A stretch of DNA of 6,476 nucleotides, taken from JAMXLL01 sp035279875. Its GTDB lineage: Bacteria; Desulfobacterota; Binatia; Binatales; Binataceae. Both the position numbers and the translations under genes were made by a program. Positions 1 to 5,294 of the stretch are shown in pieces. Location of the stretch: positions 1 through 6,476 of the forward strand of contig DATEGX010000316.1 in the NCBI GenBank assembly GCA_035279875.1. The letters are read 5' to 3'. Below the pieces are notes generated by a model, which did not search any database, had not been told where the DNA came from, and saw only the letters and a program-made list of their open reading frames with translations. Within the stretch, counting starts at the first letter, position 1, and every line of letters starts with the position of its first letter.

Positions 1-1021
1 CGATGGTCAGGTTCTCGATCACCGTATGGAGCGTGGTCTCGACCAGGGTAGTGCGATCGTAGTAGGGCACGATCCGGTAATTAGGCGGCATCATGCCCGA
101 GCTGTTGAGCTGCGCGACTTTGCGCTCGACCCCGGCCAGCGTTTCGAGTGTGTTGCTGTACTTGCGCATCAGTACGATGCCGGTCACAACCTCGTCGCGG
201 CCGTTCATGCCGACGACACCCAAACGCGGCGCATAGCCGACACTCACGGTCGCGACGTTGCCGACGCTTATGGGGGTCCCCTTGTTGGCCGACAGCACGA
301 TATTGCGGATGTCGTCCAGCGAATTAACGAAGCCGAGTCCGCGGACGTCGAACGCCTGCTCGCCGACCGTAAGGTAATTGCCGCCCGCACTGGTGTTGGC
401 GTTCTGAATCGCGCTGATGAGCGTCGAGAGCGGTATCTGATAATGGTCGAGCACTTGCGGGTCGACGTCGACGTGGTATTCCTTGGTCAGCCCGCCGAAG
501 GTGCTCACTCCGATCACGCCGGGCACCGTCTGCAATTGTTTGGCGACCACCCAGTCGTCGATTTCCTTCTCATGGATTAAATCGTGGTCGGGGCTTTCGA
601 CCGTATAGCGATAGATTTCGCCGATTGGATTCTCCGGTGATATGCCGGGCACGATGCCGGCCGGCAACGTGATGAACGTGAGGTTGCTGAGGACCTCCTC
701 GCGGTCCCAGTAGTAGTCACTGTCCCAATTGAAGTAACAGCGGATATCGGAAAGGCCGAACAAGGAGATCGAGCTCATTCGCTGCAGATTGCGCGAGGTG
801 CTGAGCCCATACTCGAGCGGTACCGTGACCATCCGCTCGACTTCCTCGGCGCCGAGCCCGTTGGGCAATGTCAGCACCTCGACCATCGGCTGAACCGGGT
901 CGGGGTAGGCCTCGATGTCAAGTTGATAGAAGGAGTAAATGCCGGCCAACGCGAGCGCGATCGCCAGCCCCACCACCACGATGCGCTGGCTCAGCGCCAG
1001 TTGCATGATTGCGCGGATCAT
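1..1021 (-). CDS. Heavy-metal efflux RND permease (CusA/CzcA family), N-terminal 340 residues, cut by window edge
   Basis: This is the inner-membrane proton-driven pump of a tripartite exporter. It takes metal ions from the periplasm or cytoplasm and passes them through the adaptor and TolC-like channel encoded just upstream. The visible part starts with a short cytoplasmic segment and TM1 (about residues 12-32). Next comes the family signature at residues 35-42 (DIEAYPDP; CusA and CzcA have an equivalent D-x-x-PD), then the first porter region with SISLFGLSDIRCYF. The visible part closes with the pre-TM2 stretch YYDRTTLVETTLHTVIENL. Families of this type run to about 1,030-1,080 residues, so roughly two thirds lie outside the window, including TM4 with the charge motif used to predict metal specificity. 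The ATG is 9 bp after the adaptor stop and has no good Shine-Dalgarno, which suggests translational coupling. The family call is secure; the metal is unknown. Confidence 0.93.
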   Translation of the reverse strand, partial: MIRAIMQLALSQRIVVVGLAIALALAGIYSFYQLDIEAYPDPVQPMVEVLTLPNGLGAEEVERMVTVPLEYGLSTSRNLQRMSSISLFGLSDIRCYFNWDSDYYWDREEVLSNLTFITLPAGIVPGISPENPIGEIYRYTVESPDHDLIHEKEIDDWVVAKQLQTVPGVIGVSTFGGLTKEYHVDVDPQVLDHYQIPLSTLISAIQNANTSAGGNYLTVGEQAFDVRGLGFVNSLDDIRNIVLSANKGTPISVGNVATVSVGYAPRLGVVGMNGRDEVVTGIVLMRKYSNTLETLAGVERKVAQLNSSGMMPPNYRIVPYYDRTTLVETTLHTVIENLTI

Positions 1022-1030
1022 GGCGGCGGC

Positions 1031-2161
1031 TCAGGAGCTCTCGCCGAGCGCCTCGTGCCACAATGCGTTGATCTGAATCGATTCGGCCACCACCACCCGA
1101 TCGCCTGGCCGCAGTCCGTCGGTTACCCGCACCAACCCCTCTTCCTTCCACGAGGAAGCCGAGACCGCGCGGCGCTCGAAGGTTCCCGGCGCGATCTCCA
1201 CGAAGGCGTAATATTGATTGGTATCGAAGACCAGGGCTTCCTGGGGAACGACCAGGGCCTGCCCCGGCCGTGTGACGATCTTGACCCGCGCGAGCATCTC
1301 CGGCTTGAGCTTTAAGTCCGGGTTAGCGACCTCGCAGCGGATCTGCAGCGTATGGGTCGCCGGGTCGATATTAGGGCTGATGCGCGAGACGAAGCCCTGG
1401 AATACCTGGTCCGGGTAGGCGGTCGTCACTGCTTCCATCTGCTGGCCAAGTTTGACCCGCGCGATATCGTCTTCGTAGATATTGGCGGTGATCCAGACGC
1501 CGTTTAGGGTGCCCAGCGTGTAAAGAACGTCGCCAGGATTGACCTGCGCACCGCGTACCGCCTTGTTCTCGATGACCGTGCCGCCGATCGGCGCTCGAAT
1601 CCATACCGAAGGGCTCGGTGCTGTAATCACCGCGATGTCGCTTTCGCTCATTCCCAGGAGCTCAAGCTTACGCCGCGCGGCCGAGAGCAAGGCGGGCGCG
1701 AGCATCGCGCCGCCGACCTGTGGCGAGGCGCTCAGCCGCAGGGTGGTTTGCGCCTGGATATACTCCGCTTCCGCCGTCATCAGATCGGGACTGTAGAGCT
1801 CGACGATCGGCTCGCCGCGCCGCACGTTGTCCCACTGCGACACTCGTGTCTCCTCAATCCGGCCGGCGACGCGCGAGACGATGGTCGAAACGCGTCGATC
1901 GTCGAAAGTTATCTGGCCGGTCGTTTCGAGTACGCCCGGCAGCTCGACTTCGCGTGCCTCGGTCGTGGTCATTCCGGGTATTTGACCGGCCGCAAGGCGC
2001 AGCACCTCAGGGCCGTTGGTTTGGCGGACCACTCTCGGGATGGGCGCCGGGGTTTCGACCGAGGCGCGCGACGGCGCCGAACTTTCGCAGCCGGCGCCGG
2101 CCAAAATCGCCACGATTGCTATGAGGGTGCTCCACACCGCGGCTCGCATGATCCGCTTCAA
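1031..2161 (-). CDS. Periplasmic adaptor (membrane fusion protein) of heavy-metal RND efflux, CusB/CzcB type
   Basis: The product bridges the RND pump and the outer-membrane channel and may hand metal to the pump. It has 376 residues if read from the TTG at 2161, which shares the bases TTGA with the tolC stop. An ATG four codons in (2149) keeps the signal peptide and has a weak GAAG 6 nt upstream, so the start is undecided. The N-terminal hydrophobic stretch ends in AGAGC (Cys25). This could be a lipoprotein site, but Gly at -3 is poor for a lipobox. Family motifs in order: barrel-sandwich half with GRIEETRV and YSPDL (about 100-127), an alpha-hairpin (about 128-180), the second lipoyl half APIGGTV (190-196), and a beta-barrel with LNGVWITANIYEDDIARVKLGQ (219-240). 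PNIDPATHTLQIRCEVAN (263-280), LKPEMLARVKI and VPQEALV follow, then a membrane-proximal domain. There is no Met cluster in the mature N terminus and no His-rich segment, so copper specificity is not supported. Confidence 0.93.
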   Translation of the reverse strand: MKRIMRAAVWSTLIAIVAILAGAGCESSAPSRASVETPAPIPRVVRQTNGPEVLRLAAGQIPGMTTTEAREVELPGVLETTGQITFDDRRVSTIVSRVAGRIEETRVSQWDNVRRGEPIVELYSPDLMTAEAEYIQAQTTLRLSASPQVGGAMLAPALLSAARRKLELLGMSESDIAVITAPSPSVWIRAPIGGTVIENKAVRGAQVNPGDVLYTLGTLNGVWITANIYEDDIARVKLGQQMEAVTTAYPDQVFQGFVSRISPNIDPATHTLQIRCEVANPDLKLKPEMLARVKIVTRPGQALVVPQEALVFDTNQYYAFVEIAPGTFERRAVSASSWKEEGLVRVTDGLRPGDRVVVAESIQINALWHEALGESS

Positions 2162-3438
2162 TGCTCCAATGGTTCGCCAACGGCTTGTTCGAGGGCCACT
2201 CGCGAGGCCAGGAACTGGTTCGACGCCTGGAGATAAGCGAGGCGGGCGTTATAGCTGCGCTGGAGAGTGCTCACGAGCGTCGTGAAATCGATCTTGCCGG
2301 ACTGATAGGCAGTCAGGCCCACTTCGAAATCCTGACGGGCCAGCGGAATCAGCGTGTCACGGTAGAGCAGGGCGGTTTGGTAAGCGAGCTGGGCGCTGCG
2401 GTAAAGCGTGGTTACCGTCGCCGCTGTCTGACTGCGAACGGAATCAAGGTCGAAGCGCGCCGCCTCGAGGTCGAAACTGGCACGTTTCACGTCCTCTGAC
2501 TGCTTGATCCAGAAAAATGCCGGCAGGTTGAAGCTGAACGAAAAGCCATGATCCTGCATTCGTCCGTTCGGCGAAGGTGCCGCGCTGGATAACAGGTAAT
2601 TGTCGAAGGTGTAGCCGATTGTGTAGTCGGGAGCGTATTCGAGCCGCGCCAATTCCAGCGCGGTGCGAGCGTGATGCTGCGCCAGCGCCGCCTCCAGAAT
2701 CTCCTGGCGAATATTCGCAGCCATCGCGGTAAGCTTGTCGAGCGGGATGGCCAGCGGCTTGAGCTCCAGCCGCCGGTCGATCCCCAGCGGTTCGTCGGGC
2801 GGCCTGAACATGAGTTGGTTCAGCGCCGTCATGTCATTGAGCGCTGCGGTATGCGACTGAAGCTGATTCTGCTGTGCCGCCGCGAAATCGAATTCGCTGC
2901 TTATGAAGTCGGTCTGCGTTACCTGGTTGGCGCTATATGCGACCTCGGCCACCTTTGCGACTTGACCCAGGTCCTGGACGATGTCGGCCTGTACCTGAGC
3001 GACGCTGTCGTCGAGCAGCAGTTGGTAGTAGGCGGTTTCGGTACTCGCGCGAACGTTGCGCACCACGGCCTCGAGGTTCAGATGGGCAATTTGGGCGAGG
3101 CGCGCGGCATTGTCTGCCTGGAGCAGCGCCTTACCCGGGAATTGAAAGGACTGCGAGATCGTCATGGCGTGGAGCGATGCCTGGCTGAAGCCGTTGGTCG
3201 CGCTGTCAACGTTGGCGTAGCCGAGCAGCGGGTCTGCTGGCGCATAATTGGGTTTTATCTGGTGAACGGCCGAATACCATCGAGCACGAGCTGCGCGAAC
3301 TTGAGGGTTGACTTCCGTAGCCACCTCTACGAGTTGTGCGACCCCGAGTTGCGTCTCGGACGGGACTGCGCGGACGGGAGCCACGAGCCCCAGCAAGGCC
3401 ACGCCGGCCAACAGGATTGTGCTCATATGCATCGGCAT
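2158..3438 (-). CDS. TolC-family outer-membrane factor of the metal efflux operon (CusC/CzcC type)
   Basis: This is the outer-membrane channel and periplasmic tunnel of the tripartite exporter. The frame is open up to a TTG at 3477, but the ATG at 3438 has GGAGG 5 nt upstream and is followed directly by a clean signal peptide, so 3438 is chosen (426 residues). The signal peptide runs MPMHMSTILL...APVRA with cleavage likely after residue 24. Two OEP repeats are visible. The first has NPQVRAARARW (about 44-54), DPLLGY (about 69-74) and the family motif SQSFQFPGK (about 95-103). The second has YAPDYTIGYTF (about 268-278) and YQSGKIDFTTLVSTLQ (378-393). No Cys follows the signal peptide, so it is probably not lipidated, unlike CusC. 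It is the first gene of the operon; its stop TGA overlaps the TTG start of the adaptor. Confidence 0.93.
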   Translation of the reverse strand: MPMHMSTILLAGVALLGLVAPVRAVPSETQLGVAQLVEVATEVNPQVRAARARWYSAVHQIKPNYAPADPLLGYANVDSATNGFSQASLHAMTISQSFQFPGKALLQADNAARLAQIAHLNLEAVVRNVRASTETAYYQLLLDDSVAQVQADIVQDLGQVAKVAEVAYSANQVTQTDFISSEFDFAAAQQNQLQSHTAALNDMTALNQLMFRPPDEPLGIDRRLELKPLAIPLDKLTAMAANIRQEILEAALAQHHARTALELARLEYAPDYTIGYTFDNYLLSSAAPSPNGRMQDHGFSFSFNLPAFFWIKQSEDVKRASFDLEAARFDLDSVRSQTAATVTTLYRSAQLAYQTALLYRDTLIPLARQDFEVGLTAYQSGKIDFTTLVSTLQRSYNARLAYLQASNQFLASRVALEQAVGEPLEH

Positions 3439-3503
3439 TCGGACCTCCGTCGCGGCGATTGGGCGTAGCCGAGGCAAAGCGGCGGACTCGATCCTCGCGC
3501 GGC

Positions 3504-3533
3504 AATATCACAGCGCACGCGCTTGGTCTTTAA
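3504..3533 (-). promoter_or_regulatory. Candidate promoter of the tolC-adaptor-RND operon
   Basis: On the minus strand an extended -10 element, TGT followed by GATATT (hexamer at 3504-3509, TGT at 3510-3512), lies 18 bp downstream of a weak -35, TTAAAG (3528-3533). Each hexamer matches the sigma-70 consensus at only 3-4 of 6 positions. Transcription would begin near 3497, leaving a leader of about 60 nt before the ATG at 3438. A weak -35 overlapped by a repeat is typical of activator-dependent promoters. This is a by-eye match in the only gap upstream of the operon. Confidence 0.3.
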
Positions 3534-3547
3534 CCATCCATTAAACC
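3528..3547 (-). promoter_or_regulatory. Tandem repeat upstream of the efflux operon, possible regulator box
   Basis: On the minus strand GGTTTAAT (3540-3547) is followed by GGTTAAAG (3528-3535), 12 bp start to start. They lie in an AT-rich island within otherwise GC-rich DNA, and the second copy overlaps the proposed -35. Direct repeats spaced about 11-12 bp at -35 are the usual layout for OmpR/PhoB-type response regulators, which commonly control Cus and Czc operons. The same bases can also be read as an interrupted inverted repeat, TTTAA-N7-TTAAA. No regulator gene is present in the window, so the assignment is inference. Confidence 0.28.
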
Positions 3548-3594
3548 GTGATAGTCGCGACAGCAAAAGTAGGGTGTCGGATTTCGCACATTGC

Positions 3595-3636
3595 AAAAAT
3601 ACAAAGGCGGCTCGCGATTACCCGCGCGCCGCCTTT
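3595..3636 (-). terminator. Rho-independent terminator after the cytochrome c gene
   Basis: Perfect 9-bp arms AAAGGCGGC (3603-3611) and GCCGCCTTT (3628-3636) pair. After a single mismatch the stem continues with CGCG/CGCG (3613-3616 with 3623-3626) around a 6-nt loop. Read on the minus strand, the stem is followed by TTTGTATTTTTGC, a U-rich run as expected for intrinsic termination. The plus-strand exit has no comparable run. It lies 27 bp past the cytochrome stop and separates that unit from the efflux operon. Confidence 0.8.
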
Positions 3637-3662
3637 AAGGAACCGACTCTGATGCCTCCGGT

Positions 3663-4493
3663 TTACGGAGTCTTGCCCGAGTTTCCAGCCTGCTGAACCT
3701 CCTGAGATTGAGAGGTGCCGAGTGACGCTCCGGTCCCCGATTCGTCCAATCCGGGTTGAAATAGCGCCGGTTCGGCGATCAGCCCATTGCGGCCCGCCTG
3801 CTCGGGGCTTCTGCCGGAGGCCATTTCGTTGGGCTGATACGGTCCACCCTCACTAGCTGATGCTTCGGCGCTGGCGGGCTGATTTTGCCCGGCCTTCGCC
3901 TCGGTGCCCCCGTACTTTTTCTCGAGCGCGCGAACGTAAAGCACGATCTGCCAACGCTCGGTCGACGACATCGCGTCATCGTACGAGGGCATCCAGATGC
4001 CGCCATTGCGGATATACCCGTAAACGTATCCGTCGGGCAGGTTCGAACTCACCCCGGTCAGGAGGTTGGCCGGCTTATGTTGCAGCAAATGGACCACGCT
4101 GCCATTACCCTGGCCGGTTATGCCGTGGCAGGGCCCGCATACGGTCTGGAAGAGCACCTTGCCGTGCGCAAGATTTTCGACCGACGGCTGGAGCGGATTG
4201 TGAAGCCGGACGGTCATCAATTCGAGCTTCATTGGAGGGATTGCCTGGCCATTAGGCATGCCCTCGGGTTGACCATAGTGGATGTTGTAGTGGATGCCGT
4301 CGACCGGCAGCGTCCCGTCCGGCATCACCCGCGGCGCCATTTCGAGCGGCTGCACGGCGGCGCCCACGAACATGTCGGTGCTCCAGGGGAAGGCCGCGGC
4401 GCGCGACGGGGTCGTCAGGCTCATCGCGCCGAACGCCACCAAGGCTGCGCCCGCTCCCAAAATGGTCCTCGAAAACCTCTCACTCCAGCTCAT
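3663..4493 (-). CDS. Exported monoheme cytochrome c, ActE-like, with long low-complexity C-terminal tail
   Basis: This is a periplasmic c-type electron carrier. The ATG at 4493 gives 276 residues; AGGA lies 10 nt upstream, and the signal peptide (MSWSERFSR, then a hydrophobic run ending in SRAAAF) follows at once. The frame continues upstream to a TTG at 4565, but that extension would precede the signal peptide and overlaps a candidate -10. The N-terminal part (about 35-110) is Met- and Pro-rich, with EMAPRVMPDGTLPVDG. It is followed by HGKVLFQTVCGPCHGITGQGNG, with heme attachment at Cys119/Cys122/His123 (DNA 4125-4139). Met168 in GGIWMPSY is the likely sixth iron ligand, and the fold ends with RWQIVLYVRALEKKYGG. 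This order resembles the monoheme subunit ActE of alternative complex III, yet no other act gene is present. Residues 197-276 are rich in Gly, Ser, Ala, Gln, Glu and Pro, with no membrane segment. The cupredoxin gene is 154 bp upstream. Confidence 0.88.
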   Translation of the reverse strand: MSWSERFSRTILGAGAALVAFGAMSLTTPSRAAAFPWSTDMFVGAAVQPLEMAPRVMPDGTLPVDGIHYNIHYGQPEGMPNGQAIPPMKLELMTVRLHNPLQPSVENLAHGKVLFQTVCGPCHGITGQGNGSVVHLLQHKPANLLTGVSSNLPDGYVYGYIRNGGIWMPSYDDAMSSTERWQIVLYVRALEKKYGGTEAKAGQNQPASAEASASEGGPYQPNEMASGRSPEQAGRNGLIAEPALFQPGLDESGTGASLGTSQSQEVQQAGNSGKTP

Positions 4494-4561
4494 ATCTCGC
4501 GCATCCTGGGTTACGAACGCCCGTACCTGCTTCTGCCGAAAAACTGCATCAAATCCGCGAC

Positions 4562-4591
4562 ACAATAGCCTGCACCTAAGCTCTCGATCAA
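4562..4591 (-). promoter_or_regulatory. Candidate promoter for the cytochrome c gene
   Basis: On the minus strand TTGATC (4586-4591) and TATTGT (4562-4567) are separated by 18 bp. Each matches the sigma-70 consensus at 4 of 6 positions. Transcription would start near 4555, about 60 nt before the ATG at 4493. No clear terminator lies between the cupredoxin stop and this point, so the gene may also be read from the cupredoxin promoter. Confidence 0.3.
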
Positions 4592-4647
4592 TTGGCGAAT
4601 CGTGGCTCAGCGAATCAAATCCGGCGGAAAATCGGCTCGACGAGACC

Positions 4648-5082
4648 CTATTTGACCACGATTGACCCGTTCATGCCGTCTTTTTCGTGCGGAACGCAGG
4701 TGTATTTGTAGGTCCCGGGCACCTTGAAGGTGTATTCCCAGGTCGCGCCCGGCTGCATGAAGCCCGAATCGAAGGGCGCGGCGCCCTTGGGCAGCGAGAC
4801 GTCGGCAGGCTTCTGCGCCATCGTGGGGTCGCCGTCAACCGAATGCAGGGTTTTGGCGTTGTTGACCCATTGGATGGTCTGCCCAGCCTTGATGGTGATT
4901 GTTTCGGGCATGAATTTTGGCGGTTTGTCGCTCATTTTGATAACCGCAGCCGGTGCCGCGGCGATCGCGGGGAGAACCGGCGCCAAGGCGAACGAAACGC
5001 ACGCCGCTGAAGCCGCAATCGTTAGAAGGAACCCCGATAGGCGAAAGTACGACTTTGGCCCGTTTGAAGCTGATTTGCTCAT
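4648..5082 (-). CDS. Exported plastocyanin-like cupredoxin (type-1 blue copper protein)
   Basis: This is a small periplasmic copper protein, expected to shuttle electrons or bind copper. From the ATG at 5082 it has 144 residues; a GTG at 5103 would add seven, and neither start has a well-placed ribosome binding site. The signal peptide (SGFLLTIAASAACVSFALAPVLPAIAA) is probably cleaved after about residue 43. The mature domain is about 100 residues, the normal size for a single cupredoxin. It carries KFMPETITIKAGQTIQWVNN, then TLHSV with ligand His80. The C-terminal loop TYKYTCVPHEKDGM supplies Cys129, His132 and Met137 in the C-x2-H-x4-M spacing of plastocyanin and amicyanin. All four type-1 ligands are present, so it should be a genuine blue copper site. 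It is probably the first gene of a unit with the cytochrome c downstream. Whether it serves respiration or copper handling cannot be read from the sequence. Confidence 0.92.
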   Translation of the reverse strand: MSKSASNGPKSYFRLSGFLLTIAASAACVSFALAPVLPAIAAAPAAVIKMSDKPPKFMPETITIKAGQTIQWVNNAKTLHSVDGDPTMAQKPADVSLPKGAAPFDSGFMQPGATWEYTFKVPGTYKYTCVPHEKDGMNGSIVVK

Positions 5083-5172
5083 TGCCGTAGGGCGGCTTGC
5101 CACCGCAGGGGCCGCGCTCTTGCTCCTTTAACCCTCGCGCAAAATCCCACCAAGTTTAGCTAGGGTTATGTC

Positions 5173-5206
5173 ATTATACCAGCAAAGTTAGCGCATCTTC
5201 TGTCAA
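5173..5206 (-). promoter_or_regulatory. Promoter upstream of the cupredoxin gene (extended -10)
   Basis: On the minus strand the string TGGTATAAT gives a perfect TATAAT (5173-5178) preceded by the extended -10 dinucleotide TG (TGG at 5179-5181). A perfect TTGACA lies upstream at 5201-5206, but the spacer is 22 bp, longer than the usual 16-18 bp. The extended -10 can work without a -35. Transcription would start near 5166, giving a leader of about 85 nt before the ATG at 5082. It lies in an AT-rich patch of the spacer. Confidence 0.6.
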
Positions 5207-5256
5207 GAATCCAACGCCTAGGCGGCTCGGAACTAGCCTTCGGCGCTTCGCCGTTT

Positions 5257-5270
5257 GAGCCTGGAGCCTG
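5257..5270. repeat. Two tandem copies of a 7-bp unit (GAGCCTG)
   Basis: GAGCCTG occurs twice head to tail in the spacer just past the MFS stop codon. With only two copies it may be chance, and no function is proposed. Confidence 0.35.
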
Positions 5271-5271
5271 A

Positions 5272-5294
5272 AACCGTCTGGCAATCAAACGGTT
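5272..5294 (-). terminator. Weak stem-loop spanning the MFS stop codon
   Basis: Six-bp arms AACCGT (5272-5277) and ACGGTT (5289-5294) enclose an 11-nt loop that contains the stop codon of the MFS gene. A separate short hairpin, CGGCG-CTT-CGCCG, follows at 5241-5253. Neither is followed by a proper U run on the minus strand, so termination here is uncertain. Confidence 0.25.

Noticed and set aside
26..580. 184-codon open frame on the plus strand opposite the RND gene
   Set aside because: The minus-strand frame is continuous from 1021 to the window edge and matches the RND family. The plus-strand frame is its shadow.
2671..3468. 265-codon open frame on the plus strand
   Set aside because: It is fully antisense to the tolC gene, which has clear family motifs, signal peptide and ribosome binding site. 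Long antisense frames are common in GC-rich genes, and the translation shows no recognisable domain.
3439..3477. TTG start at 3477 for the tolC gene
   Set aside because: It would put 13 polar residues before the signal peptide, while the ATG at 3438 has a strong GGAGG at the right distance.
4494..4565. TTG start at 4565 for the cytochrome c
   Set aside because: The 24-residue extension precedes an intact signal peptide, overlaps a candidate -10 element and has no better ribosome binding site.
3885..4568. 227-codon open frame on the plus strand opposite the cytochrome c
   Set aside because: The minus-strand frame carries the CGPCH heme motif and signal peptide. The plus-strand product has no family features.
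5241..5253. Hairpin CGGCG-CTT-CGCCG as a terminator
   Set aside because: The stem is only 5 bp and no U run follows on the minus strand; no gene ends here on the plus strand.
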